A stretch of 64,000 bases of DNA. Source: Candidatus Sulfotelmatobacter sp. Its GTDB lineage: Bacteria; Acidobacteriota; Terriglobia; Terriglobales; Acidobacteriaceae. Below, one piece after another: positions 54,428 to 63,965 of this stretch. The stretch covers positions 48,012 to 112,011 of the forward strand of contig JADGNQ010000006.1 of the NCBI GenBank assembly GCA_017883385.1, in the 5' to 3' direction. Position 1 is the stretch's first letter; each line of letters starts with the position of its first letter. Below the pieces are notes generated by a model, which saw only the letters and a program-made list of their open reading frames with translations, made no database searches and was not told where the DNA came from. The position numbers were made by a program, and so were the translations under genes.

Positions 54428-57400
54428 ATGAGACGGGAACGGGATGGGGGAGTTGACGGACGAGTGAACGTACATTCTCAATTCGGAGCAAGAACGCAGA
54501 GCAAGGGGTCAATGTTGCTGGCTCTCTTTGTCCTGGCCGCCACCGGCATCGGATTTGCACAGAACGGAGCCATGGCGACCGTGGCCGGACTCAATACCGT
54601 GCAATACGGTGTGATCGGCCAGACCTCAGCTCCGGACCTAACCATCGCGGTGGGGACTTTGCAGTTTTGTGAGCATGTCAACAGCGCCTATCAATGTTGG
54701 TGGAAGAATGGTCCGAATGCCCTGCAGCCCGTGACTTTTCAGGGCAGTTCGAATCCAAAGCTGGACGCCGGGATCTGGAGCCAGAACAACTACAACGGCA
54801 TGAACACGCCGCACTGCTCCAAGAACAACACTCCGAACTCGCAACTCCTCCACGACAACGTGTACAACGTGTGGATTCTGGAGAAGCGAATTCACAACAC
54901 CTCGACAGGCCATGACTATCTGTGCGGCGCCATCAGCAATCTAGAGGACGTTAGCCAGCCGAATTTCGGATGGTTCGGCTTCGAGTTTGATCTGGACACG
55001 GTGATTCCGACCAACGCGCAGGGTCATTACTACTTTCCAGACTACCCACAATCCGGTCTCTGGCAGACTTCGACCACGACCACTGCGCCCTACCCGCCCG
55101 CGAAAGACCAGGCGCTGTGGATCAGCTATGACCTGCAGGACCTGGACAATGGCACCAACACGGCTGGAATTCTGATTTGCGCAATCGATCTCGCCGGTCT
55201 TCGCGCCAGCACCTCTACTCCCTGGATTAATAACTCCCACACTCCGGCGTGTGTATTGCCGCATCCCATCAGCCCTTACACGGCACGTGATAACTGGGTG
55301 CCGGCGAACAACTCAGACACAACCCCGCCCCTCGCTGCTGATGGGGAGATGTTCACCTATGTTATCGAGCCTCCGCATAACGGCCACACGTATCTGACCG
55401 ACCCGAATCACACGCAGGGTGTGGAGCAATGGACGATCGACTGGACGGCGGCGAATCCCGTTCCCACCGCCGTCGGCAGTTGGGATCTTCCTTCTACCCA
55501 GTCGGGCGGCGATCAGATGGCATGCTTCACCGGCCGAAGCTACTACAACACGGTTTGTATTCCCCAGCCCTCGACCGCCAGCACTGGCATTTACATTGAT
55601 TCGGTTGGGGACCGGATGCAGCAGTTCTTTCACTACACGTCGAATGGCCGCCAGGGTGGGATCTGGACTTCATCGCGCGCCATTCAGATCAGTCCGAGTT
55701 CGACGGCTACGAGCCAGACCGAAGCCGACATCCGGACTCTGCAGTGGGACAGTTCGGTTCCTCCGGCGATCACCGTCAGCGGCGACCATGCCATGACCGA
55801 TCCGAACGATCCTGCCGCCTACGTCTTTCTGCCCAGCGTGGCCCGCGACAAAGCCGGGAATCTGCAGGGCATTTGGGGAGTCTCCGGAGCGGGATCGAGT
55901 GAACATCCCGGGCTGGACAGCATGTACTACGTTTCCGAGACCGCGACTCTGGGCAGCTACGGCTATGTCGCCGATCCAAGCCTGGCCGGCGACGCGAAAG
56001 ACACGGATTCCTCGAATTACCGGTGGGGTGACTGGTACAGCGCGGTGCTCGATCCCAGCGACTCCTGCACTGTGTGGGTGGCGGGCGAGTATCTGGCGGC
56101 GGACCGCACTGCGCAAAACTATTGGTACACGGAAATCGCGGAGCTTCCTCCGCTCAACAGTTGCCTGGTTCAGCCAGCGGTGACGGTGACGCCGTCGAGT
56201 CTGCTGTTTTCGTCCCAGGCGATTGGCACTACGAGCAGTCCACAATCGGTGACCGTCAACAACACGGGGGCCACCGCACTCACGATCAACGGAGTCACCG
56301 CGAGCGGGAATTACGCAGAAACCGACACTTGTGCCGGCTCGGTGTTGCAGCTCACGGGGAGTTGCACGATTCGAGTGACCTTTAGTCCGGCTACGGTGGG
56401 AACGATCGCGGGAGCAATCACGATTACGGATAGCGCCGCGAGTTCGCCGCAGGTGATTGGTGTGAGCGGGACAGGAGTCACGCCGATCACCGTATCACCG
56501 CTCTTGATCAGTTTCGGGAACGTGAACGTGGGGACGACGAGCGCTGCGCACACGATGACCGTGACCAACAATACAGGGCTGGCGATAAGTTTGGGGCTGG
56601 CGGCAAGTGGAGAGTACGGAGTGAGCGGAACTGGAAGCGCGCCGTGCAGCAGTACGCTGGCCGCGGGGAGCGCATGCACAGCCGGGGTTACGTTTACCCC
56701 GACGGTGAATGGGACGACGCGCGGCGCTGTCACGGCGACATCGAACACGAGTTACAGCCCGGAGGTTGTGAGTTTGTCGGGAGTTGCGGTGAACGGGACA
56801 GTAGGACCGTTGACGTTCGCGCCGACTAACGTTGTCTTGACTAACGTGGTGGTAGGCTCGACGGCGGCGGCCAAGACTGTGACCGTGACGAATACCAGCA
56901 CCGGAACAGTGACGATCAACAGCATCACGGTGAGTGGCGAATACGGACTCGGGACGACGAAGACTCCGTGCGGCGGAGCGCTGGCGGCGGGTGCGAAGTG
57001 CACGCTGGCTGTGACATTCACTCCGACGGTGGCGGGAACGGTCTACGGATCGGTCCTGATAACAGACAATGCGGCGATCGGGAAGCAAGTCGTGAGCTTG
57101 TCGTCGACCAGTGTGTGGCCGGTGGTGTTGGCGCCGGCGAGTTTGAGTTTTGGGACGCAGGCCGTCGGGACCACAAGCGCACCGCAGATTGTGACACTGA
57201 CCAACAATCAGGCAACGGTGTTGACGCTGACGAGCGCCACGGCGAGCGGAGATTATGTGGTGACGACGGCCGGCTCCAGTCCGTGCGGAAGCAGCGTGGC
57301 CGCACTGGGACAATGCACGATCGGAGTGCAGTTCAATCCGAGCCAGGCGGGGACGGTCGCGGGAGCGCTGAGCGTTAGCCACTCGGCCAGCAACACTCCC

Positions 57401-57433
57401 CTCGCAGTAGGTCTTGTCGGTACAGGTCAATGA
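54428..57433 (+). CDS. Large secreted protein with four ASH-type repeats (second paralogue)
   Basis: 1001 aa. It has the same layout as its neighbour: signal peptide (MLLALFVLAATGIGFAQ), the same unrecognised N-terminal domain (QFCEHVNSAYQCWWK, YFPDYPQSGLWQ), and then four ASH repeats instead of five. It starts two bases after the preceding stop, so it is a tandem duplication still in one operon. The true start may be ATG 54512, right at the signal peptide, because the 28 residues before it look unnatural for a leader. Confidence 0.83.
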   Translation: MRRERDGGVDGRVNVHSQFGARTQSKGSMLLALFVLAATGIGFAQNGAMATVAGLNTVQYGVIGQTSAPDLTIAVGTLQFCEHVNSAYQCWWKNGPNALQPVTFQGSSNPKLDAGIWSQNNYNGMNTPHCSKNNTPNSQLLHDNVYNVWILEKRIHNTSTGHDYLCGAISNLEDVSQPNFGWFGFEFDLDTVIPTNAQGHYYFPDYPQSGLWQTSTTTTAPYPPAKDQALWISYDLQDLDNGTNTAGILICAIDLAGLRASTSTPWINNSHTPACVLPHPISPYTARDNWVPANNSDTTPPLAADGEMFTYVIEPPHNGHTYLTDPNHTQGVEQWTIDWTAANPVPTAVGSWDLPSTQSGGDQMACFTGRSYYNTVCIPQPSTASTGIYIDSVGDRMQQFFHYTSNGRQGGIWTSSRAIQISPSSTATSQTEADIRTLQWDSSVPPAITVSGDHAMTDPNDPAAYVFLPSVARDKAGNLQGIWGVSGAGSSEHPGLDSMYYVSETATLGSYGYVADPSLAGDAKDTDSSNYRWGDWYSAVLDPSDSCTVWVAGEYLAADRTAQNYWYTEIAELPPLNSCLVQPAVTVTPSSLLFSSQAIGTTSSPQSVTVNNTGATALTINGVTASGNYAETDTCAGSVLQLTGSCTIRVTFSPATVGTIAGAITITDSAASSPQVIGVSGTGVTPITVSPLLISFGNVNVGTTSAAHTMTVTNNTGLAISLGLAASGEYGVSGTGSAPCSSTLAAGSACTAGVTFTPTVNGTTRGAVTATSNTSYSPEVVSLSGVAVNGTVGPLTFAPTNVVLTNVVVGSTAAAKTVTVTNTSTGTVTINSITVSGEYGLGTTKTPCGGALAAGAKCTLAVTFTPTVAGTVYGSVLITDNAAIGKQVVSLSSTSVWPVVLAPASLSFGTQAVGTTSAPQIVTLTNNQATVLTLTSATASGDYVVTTAGSSPCGSSVAALGQCTIGVQFNPSQAGTVAGALSVSHSASNTPLAVGLVGTGQ

Positions 57434-57491
57434 AATTGCGGTCCGGAGTGTGCGGACCAAACTACTCCCCTAGTTCAAGGAAGCACACTGC

Positions 57492-57505
57492 GGGGCTTCG
57501 GCCCC
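57492..57505 (+). other. Very stable UUCG-tetraloop hairpin upstream of the propeller gene
   Basis: GGGGC-TTCG-GCCCC forms a 5-bp stem closed by the exceptionally stable C(UUCG)G loop, ending 10 bases before the ATG at 57516. A second hairpin (GGTCCG/CGGACC) lies at 57440-57458. Neither has a T tract. They may protect or attenuate the mRNA between the two gene pairs. Confidence 0.5.
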
Positions 57506-57515
57506 TCGTTGAAAA

Positions 57516-59213
57516 ATGCCAATCGTCTGCAAGGTTGTTCGCCTAGTAGTTTCTTGTGCCACGTGCATTTTACTGTTGATTGCGGCAGCAGTTGCGCAGG
57601 TGAGTGTCACTACTTACCACAACGACAACGCTCGCACGGGTCAGAACACGAAGGAAACAATTCTGACGCCACAGAATGTCAACTCGACTCTGTTTGGGAA
57701 GCTCTTCTCTCATACGGTCGACAGCTACATCTATGCGCAGCCTCTCTATCTTGCCAACGTCACAATTCCTGGCAAGGGGGTGCACAACGTCGTTTACATC
57801 GCCACCCAACGCGACAGCGTCTATGCCTTCGATGCAGACCGGAACAGCGGGGCGACTGCGGCTCCGCTTTGGCGCATCAGCTTCATCAACCCTGCGGCCG
57901 GCATCAAGACGCTGAGCTCGAAGGACACTCAGTGCGGAGATATTCCGCCCGAAGTTGGAATCATGGGAACGCCGGTGATCAATAGCGTCACCGGCACGAT
58001 TTACGTGGTCGCTCGGACCAACGAAAATGACGTCTATTACCAGCGCTTGCACGCGCTCGATGTTGTCACGGGTACTGAGAGAGCTGGGAGCCCCGTTGTG
58101 ATTGAGGCTGCGGTCACAGGAACCGGCGTCGGTTCGATTGACAATCAGATCACGTTCGATCCTTTGAAGCAGAACCAACGTGCGGGACTGCTACTGCAGA
58201 ACAATCTGGTGTTCATCACCTGGGGTTCGCAGTGTGACATCGACCCCTATCACGGCTGGCTGATGGCATACGATGCCAATTCTCTGGTGCAGAAAGCGGT
58301 CTGGATCTCGACACCCGATGGCGGGGAGGGAGCGATCTGGCAAAGCGGAGCGGCGCCGGCTGCGGATTCCGCAGGCTACACCTATTTCGCCACCGGCAAC
58401 GGTACGTTTGACCTGGATATTGATGGAAATGACTACGGCAGCACGATTGTGAAGCTGGCTCCGATGAAGAACGCCAGCTTTTCCGTGGCCGACTATTTCA
58501 CTCCTTACAATCAGGCCAATCTCACCGATCGGGACTTGGATCTTGGTTCCGGCGGGCCAGTGCTGCTGCCCAACAACGTCAGCACGACAAACCCCCATCT
58601 CCTGGTGCAGATCGGAAAATCGGGGACCCTTTACGTGGTGAACCGCGACGCCATGGGTCGATACAACCCGCTCGGCAACACCCAGATTGTGCAGAACATA
58701 CCGAAAGCGATTGGCGGGCAGGGATCATGGACTACCCCGGCCTGGTGGAACACCCGCTTATATATGGGCGGCAGTGGAGACTACCTGAAGGCCTATACGT
58801 TTCATCAGTCGACCGGGCTGTTCGCCAAAACGCCGTCCTCGCAGTGCACGATCCTCTTCAACTTCCCGGGCTCAACGCCCTCGGTTTCAGCCAACGGCGT
58901 CAACAACGGAATTGTCTGGGCCTTGCAGGAGGATGCATACGCCTCCAAGGGGCCGGCTGTATTGCACGCATTCGACGCGACGAATCTGGCCAACGAACTG
59001 TACAACAGCGGTCAGAATGCCGCGCGGGACAATCCCGGGAATGCGGTGAAGTTTGCGGTCCCAACCATTGCCAACGGTAAGGTGTATGTCGGGGGTGAAA
59101 TGCAGTTGAGCGTTTATGGGCTGCTGCCTCCGGCCTCTGCGTCGCTCTCGTCCACCGATTCAATCACGCAAGCAACCGCGCGCCCTCTCGCCACTATGAC
59201 AAAGGAGCAGTAA
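57516..59213 (+). CDS. Secreted PQQ-enzyme-like beta-propeller protein (first paralogue)
   Basis: 565 aa. A signal peptide (VSCATCILLLIAAAVAQ) is followed by propeller blades resembling quinoprotein/outer-membrane-assembly folds: VVYIATQRDSVYAFDADR, GIMGTPVINSVTGTIYVVAR, RLHALDVVTGTE and PTIANGKVYVGGEMQLSVYG. The start of the mature part, TTYHNDNARTGQN, is typical of this acidobacterial family. No PQQ-binding catalytic residues can be assigned, so enzyme activity is unproven. Confidence 0.8.
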   Translation: MPIVCKVVRLVVSCATCILLLIAAAVAQVSVTTYHNDNARTGQNTKETILTPQNVNSTLFGKLFSHTVDSYIYAQPLYLANVTIPGKGVHNVVYIATQRDSVYAFDADRNSGATAAPLWRISFINPAAGIKTLSSKDTQCGDIPPEVGIMGTPVINSVTGTIYVVARTNENDVYYQRLHALDVVTGTERAGSPVVIEAAVTGTGVGSIDNQITFDPLKQNQRAGLLLQNNLVFITWGSQCDIDPYHGWLMAYDANSLVQKAVWISTPDGGEGAIWQSGAAPAADSAGYTYFATGNGTFDLDIDGNDYGSTIVKLAPMKNASFSVADYFTPYNQANLTDRDLDLGSGGPVLLPNNVSTTNPHLLVQIGKSGTLYVVNRDAMGRYNPLGNTQIVQNIPKAIGGQGSWTTPAWWNTRLYMGGSGDYLKAYTFHQSTGLFAKTPSSQCTILFNFPGSTPSVSANGVNNGIVWALQEDAYASKGPAVLHAFDATNLANELYNSGQNAARDNPGNAVKFAVPTIANGKVYVGGEMQLSVYGLLPPASASLSSTDSITQATARPLATMTKEQ

Positions 59214-59216
59214 GAA

Positions 59217-61736
59217 ATGCGGATCTATTCATCGATTCAAACGAAGACCGACAATCAAACGGTGAGGGAGTCGGTTTCCCGGCAACGTGGACTGCAGAAC
59301 GTCCGAACCGTGGTGGCGGTTTTGTGGATTTCGGCGGCAGTATGTATACCTCGCGCCTCGGGCCAGATGGTAACGTTTCATGGGGATTCGACGCGCCAAG
59401 GCCAAGTGTCCGAGACTCTGCTGACGAGAACCAACGTCAACTCCACGCATTTCGGGAAACTGTTCTCTTACAGCGTGGATGGCCAGGTAGTGGCGCAACC
59501 TCTGTACGTCCCCAATGTCACGGTGCCGGGTCTGGGTAAGCACAACGTGGTCTACGTGGCCACGCAGCACGATAGCGTCTATGCGTTCGACGCCGATTCT
59601 GCCAGTGGCGGATTGCCGCTATGGCAAGTGAGCTTTATTAATACTGCTGCCGGTGTGACCACAGTTCCGATTGCCGAGCAACTGTGTCCGGGGACGGGTT
59701 TCACTGAAATGGGAATTCTCGGGACACCTGTGATCGACACGGCGACCCACACCCTCTATGTCTCAGTGAAAACCCGCGAAGTCGCCGGCTCGACCGTAAG
59801 CTATTTTCACCGGGTGCACGCTCTCGACATCACCACCGGCGCGGAGAAGTTCAATGGTCCGGTGGTGGTCAGCGCTTCTTTCATCGCGCCCAATGGGGCA
59901 CCCATCAATTTCACTTCTCTGCCGCAGTGCCAGCGGCCGGGGCTCCTCCTGCAGAGCGGAATCCTGTACGTTGCCTACGGGTCGAACGGATGCGACCTGA
60001 GAGCCCACGGATGGGTCTTTGCATTCGACGCGGGGGCCACGAGTGGGACTCTGCAGCAACTCGCGTATTTCAATACTTCGCCGGATGAAACCTACGGCAG
60101 TTCGATTTGGCAGAGTGGAACGGGTCTGGCTGCGGATAGCGACGGCAATATTTTCTTCTCGACCGCCAACGGTCAGCTCACGCCCGACACGGGAGACTTT
60201 GGCGATACGTTCATGAAGATCAACTTCAACGGGACCGTGTTCAACTGGCTCGACTACTTTTCTCCATATGACCAGGCGAACATGCAGACAAAGGATCTTG
60301 ACCTGGGGTCGGGTGGAGTGATCCTGTTGCCGGACCAAAGCGGCGCGCATCCGCACCTGATGGTCGGAGCCGGAAAAACGGGGACGATCTACCTGGTGGA
60401 CCGGGACAACATGGGCGGGTTCAACCCGAACGACGACAGCCTGATTGTGCAGTCGCTGCCGGGCGCCATCGGCCCGTTCTTCAGCAGTCCCGTGTACTGG
60501 AACAACACGGTGTATTTCCTGGGCTATAACGACGCTATCAAGGGATTTGCCCTCAGTGGTGGAATGCTGTCTCCCACGCCTAGCGTTATTTCGAAGAAGA
60601 TTCCGGTGATCGGGATTCCATCGATCTCCGCCAATGGGCAGAACAATGGGATCTTATGGATTGTTCGCAATCCGACCAGCCCCATGTTGTCAGCGTTCAA
60701 TGCGACGGACCTGACCGAGCTCTACAATTCGACCATGGCGGTGGATCGCGACACCTTAAGCGCCACAGCACATTTTATAACTCCCACAATCGCGCGAGGA
60801 AAGGTCTACGTTGCCACGCAGACCCAACTCATTGCCTACGGATTGTTTCCTTTCCTGTCCGTGGCCGGCGGCAATGCGCAGGTTGGTACGGCAGGCAGTC
60901 CTTTGCCCGGTGCGTTGTCGTTGCGAGCTGTAAACAGCCAAGGCGTCGGAGTACCGGGGGTGTCGGTCACTTTCAGCGACGCCAACCGGGGAGGAAGTTT
61001 TGGCAATGCAACTGCCATAACTGACTCGACCGGGACCGCGGTCACGAGCTACACCGCACCCATCAAGATGGGAAATGTCACGATCACGGCCTCGGCTGGG
61101 GGTTACGTGAATACGACTTTCGCCCTTTCGGTGCACGCGGCCGCGCCTTCGACTATCTCGATCCTCTCTGGAAGCGCCCAAACCGGAACGGTGGCAACAA
61201 CCCTGCCCGCGCCGATCGTTGTGCGCGTGCACGATGCTTACAACAACAGCAATGCCGGCATTCCGGTGAGCTTCAGCGATGGAGGCGTCGGAGGTATCTT
61301 CTCCACCAACCCCGTCACCACGGGAGCGACCGGCACGGCGAGTGTCTCCTATACGCTTCCGACTGCGGCACGCTCGATCACGCTCCAGGCGACGTATTCC
61401 ACCATCGCGGTGAACATCGGAGTCAAAAGCGTGGCGGGGCCCGCCGCTCATCAGAGCATAGTTGCAGGCAACAATCAGACGGCTCATCCAAGCTCGCCTT
61501 TAGCGAGGCCTCTGGCAGTAAAAGTTGTGGACCAATTCGGAAACCCGGTCGCGGGCTTGAGCGTCAGCTTCAGCGATAACGGGGCGGGTGGCAGTTTCTC
61601 GTCTCCGACCGCGATTACAACCGGATCGGGCCAGGCTTCGGTGACCTACACCACGCCCTCGCAGACCGGGCTTGTGGGCATTACCGCGTCAGTGTCGAAC
61701 ATCACTGCAGTTACGTTTAGCGAGAAGGTTCAGTAG
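59217..61736 (+). CDS. Secreted beta-propeller protein with bacterial Ig-like repeats (second paralogue)
   Basis: 839 aa. The first ~540 residues are paralogous to the preceding protein (VTFHGDSTRQGQ, VVYVATQHDSVYAFDAD, PTIARGKVYVATQTQLIAYG). The C-terminus adds three Ig-like repeats of the invasin/Big_1 type, each with a phrase like VSVTFSDANRGGSFGNATAI and ending VTSYTAP or similar. Such repeats usually form a rod that holds a domain away from the surface. AGGAG lies about 10 bases before the ATG, and the gene starts three bases after the preceding stop. Confidence 0.82.
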   Translation: MRIYSSIQTKTDNQTVRESVSRQRGLQNVRTVVAVLWISAAVCIPRASGQMVTFHGDSTRQGQVSETLLTRTNVNSTHFGKLFSYSVDGQVVAQPLYVPNVTVPGLGKHNVVYVATQHDSVYAFDADSASGGLPLWQVSFINTAAGVTTVPIAEQLCPGTGFTEMGILGTPVIDTATHTLYVSVKTREVAGSTVSYFHRVHALDITTGAEKFNGPVVVSASFIAPNGAPINFTSLPQCQRPGLLLQSGILYVAYGSNGCDLRAHGWVFAFDAGATSGTLQQLAYFNTSPDETYGSSIWQSGTGLAADSDGNIFFSTANGQLTPDTGDFGDTFMKINFNGTVFNWLDYFSPYDQANMQTKDLDLGSGGVILLPDQSGAHPHLMVGAGKTGTIYLVDRDNMGGFNPNDDSLIVQSLPGAIGPFFSSPVYWNNTVYFLGYNDAIKGFALSGGMLSPTPSVISKKIPVIGIPSISANGQNNGILWIVRNPTSPMLSAFNATDLTELYNSTMAVDRDTLSATAHFITPTIARGKVYVATQTQLIAYGLFPFLSVAGGNAQVGTAGSPLPGALSLRAVNSQGVGVPGVSVTFSDANRGGSFGNATAITDSTGTAVTSYTAPIKMGNVTITASAGGYVNTTFALSVHAAAPSTISILSGSAQTGTVATTLPAPIVVRVHDAYNNSNAGIPVSFSDGGVGGIFSTNPVTTGATGTASVSYTLPTAARSITLQATYSTIAVNIGVKSVAGPAAHQSIVAGNNQTAHPSSPLARPLAVKVVDQFGNPVAGLSVSFSDNGAGGSFSSPTAITTGSGQASVTYTTPSQTGLVGITASVSNITAVTFSEKVQ

Positions 61737-61839
61737 GACTTGCCACAAATCTGAACAAAACTTGAGGCTGGGAAGGCGGAAAAAGCAACTTTTGTCGTTC
61801 CCCGGTGTTAACGAAGGTTTGGCGTAAGCTAGGGGCACG

Positions 61840-63138
61840 ATGAAGACTGTTTGCGGACTGGCATTGCTGGTCGTCGGGTTGTGTTTCTTACTAGCCTGTG
61901 GAGGCGCAAGTTCCAATCAGCCTCCCCAGGACGTGTCCATCCAGGTCGCACCGACCTCGTTCACGATGGGCCTGGGCTCTAATCTGCAATTCATCGCGAC
62001 GGTTTCGGGAGCGAATAACAAGGCCGTGACTTGGCAGGTCAACGATATGCCGGGCGGCGATGCGAGCGTTGGAACCATCTCCGCATCCGGGGTATACGTC
62101 GCTCCCCTTGCAATGCCCGCTTCTGCGATCACCGTGACCGCCATCGCGGACGCTGACGGAACTAAGACCGCATCGGCTTCGGTTACGTTTACGGCAACGG
62201 ATCCGCCTGGCTCGGCGCAGGGAAAGTCCATCGCCTGCAAGCAAGGAGAGAAGGTGGCGGGTGGTAGCTGCTATTCAGTGGACCTGTCGTGTCCGGGGGT
62301 TGCTGATTTCACCGCCTATCTCAAGGTTAACCTGCCCGCCGGTACTCCCTTGGGAACCGTGATGTTCACCGGGGGCGGCAACGGAACGGGCCTCTATGAG
62401 GACTACACGTACGGCGATACCGCAGTGAACAACGTTGTGAGTGCGGGGTTCACCGCAGTGCAAACTTCGTTCGGTGGTCCATTTGCCGACGCTCCGGATG
62501 GATGGCAGACCGGGCCTGGTGGAATTCGCCGGCTGGCATGCCGCTATGCGACTCTTGCCCAGTGGGTCTACGACAACATTAATGCCGATAACACCAAGCC
62601 GTTGTGCGCGACTGGGAATAGCTCAGGCGGACAGCTGATCGCAGAAACCCTGGCGCACTACGGGACGGATTCGATTTTTTCCATGGTTGAGCCGACGAGT
62701 GGACCGCCATTTTCAGACCTGGAAAAGTCTTGCATCTGCGGGCCGGACGCTAGTGTCCCCGTTGTGGGTGCCTGTGGCACGACCGCGAATCAGTGCCTGG
62801 AACCGAAAGACGCGAAGAGCTACGTCGATCCTGCGTACTCGTCTCCGATTTGCTCGCAGTCGCTTTCTACGCATGCTACCTCCGATCAGGCGCAATTCGT
62901 TTCCGATACAATCCAGTCTCCGGAAGCGGTCTTGAACTATCCTCACACGCGCCTCCTATTTGTTTTCGGAGGCCAGGATGCAAGCTCGGCCGTGACTCTC
63001 GGTCCCGACTACATGAAGGCGGTCAGCAGCAGCAAGAGTATGACATGCGTTACCGACGCCCCTCATAGCATCGCCGACGTCCTTGACGGTGCGCAGCAGG
63101 TCGCTAGCGACATCAAGAATTTCTGCAAACTCAATTGA
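61840..63138 (+). CDS. Lipoprotein with Ig-like domain and alpha/beta-hydrolase fold
   Basis: 432 aa. The lipobox LLACGG gives a lipid-anchored Cys. Residues about 30-125 form a Big_2-like Ig domain (VTWQVNDMPGG, GVYVAPLAMP). The rest is an alpha/beta-hydrolase: nucleophile in CATGNSSGGQL (GxSxG), His in TDAPHSIADV, and an Asp candidate in FGGQDASS. It carries several Cys pairs suited to an exported protein. It is likely an esterase or depolymerase on the outer surface; the substrate is unknown. Confidence 0.72.
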   Translation: MKTVCGLALLVVGLCFLLACGGASSNQPPQDVSIQVAPTSFTMGLGSNLQFIATVSGANNKAVTWQVNDMPGGDASVGTISASGVYVAPLAMPASAITVTAIADADGTKTASASVTFTATDPPGSAQGKSIACKQGEKVAGGSCYSVDLSCPGVADFTAYLKVNLPAGTPLGTVMFTGGGNGTGLYEDYTYGDTAVNNVVSAGFTAVQTSFGGPFADAPDGWQTGPGGIRRLACRYATLAQWVYDNINADNTKPLCATGNSSGGQLIAETLAHYGTDSIFSMVEPTSGPPFSDLEKSCICGPDASVPVVGACGTTANQCLEPKDAKSYVDPAYSSPICSQSLSTHATSDQAQFVSDTIQSPEAVLNYPHTRLLFVFGGQDASSAVTLGPDYMKAVSSSKSMTCVTDAPHSIADVLDGAQQVASDIKNFCKLN

Positions 63139-63168
63139 AGTTTTGTGCGCGAGGCGGATCGCCATAAC

Positions 63169-63174
63169 TATAAT
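63169..63174 (+). promoter_or_regulatory. Candidate -10 box TATAAT
   Basis: A perfect TATAAT lies in the AT-rich patch CCATAACTATAATGTTATC, within the 170-base gap before the phosphatase gene. The best -35-like hexamer, TTGTGC at 63143, is 20 bases away, longer than ideal. Confidence 0.35.
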
Positions 63175-63308
63175 GTTATCAGCAGATTAGGGCGATACCA
63201 CTCGTTCGTGCCATTTACCTGATGCCGTGCCTTGCGCCAAACTACAAGCAAGGCCGCTCTGGGGAATTTCTGCTTCAAACACCAGAAAGAAAAAGGAATA
63301 CACACACC

Positions 63309-63965
63309 ATGGGAAAACTGATTCTTGTCCGCCACGGGCGGACTGACCTGAACCGTCCGGGCAAAGAAGAGCGACTCCGGGCCTGGAAAGACATTCCTCT
63401 CGACGACTACGGCATGCAGGAAGCCGAAGAGACGGCGCGCCAACTGGCCGGTCATCGCATCAATGTCATCTACTCGTCGGACCTGTTGCGGGCGCGGCAA
63501 ACCGCGGAGGCGTTGCAGCGAGTCAGCGGCGCGCGCGTCGTGCACTCCTCCCACCTGCGTCCGTGGAACCTTGGTACTCTCGCCGGTCAGAAAGTGCATG
63601 ACATCATCCCAACCCTGGAGCGCTTGAATCGGCAACTGAATGAAAAGGCGCCGGGAGGGGAATCGTTCGACGAGTTCTACGAGCGCTATTCGCGACAGAT
63701 CGAAGAGATTCTGGCCGTTGCGGAAGGTTCATCCGGGTGTGTGGCTGCGGTAACGCATGGTCGGAACTTCATGGCGCTGCCGACGATCCTGGGGAAAGGT
63801 GATCGTTCCCGGATTCCGGTGATGTCGCCGGTTTCAACGGCTGGAGTCTTCATGGTAGAGAAGCACGCGGACGCATGGCGGATCGCCAGCAATCACTCAG
63901 ACGGAAACGGACACGACAACTTGCGGCCTGATCCCCCGCCTACATTCGTTCCAAGCTCCTCGTAA
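63309..63965 (+). CDS. Histidine phosphatase (phosphoglycerate mutase-like) family protein
   Basis: 218 aa. The catalytic His lies in LILVRHGRTDLN, the second His in AAVTHGRNF, and the Glu region in APGGESFDEFYERYS. YSSDLLRARQTAEAL is typical of cobalamin phosphatase and broad phosphatase members. The ATG at 63309 starts the first beta-strand; AAGGAA lies about 12 bases upstream. The substrate cannot be inferred. The last 35 bases of the window after its stop contain nothing recognisable. Confidence 0.88.
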   Translation: MGKLILVRHGRTDLNRPGKEERLRAWKDIPLDDYGMQEAEETARQLAGHRINVIYSSDLLRARQTAEALQRVSGARVVHSSHLRPWNLGTLAGQKVHDIIPTLERLNRQLNEKAPGGESFDEFYERYSRQIEEILAVAEGSSGCVAAVTHGRNFMALPTILGKGDRSRIPVMSPVSTAGVFMVEKHADAWRIASNHSDGNGHDNLRPDPPPTFVPSSS

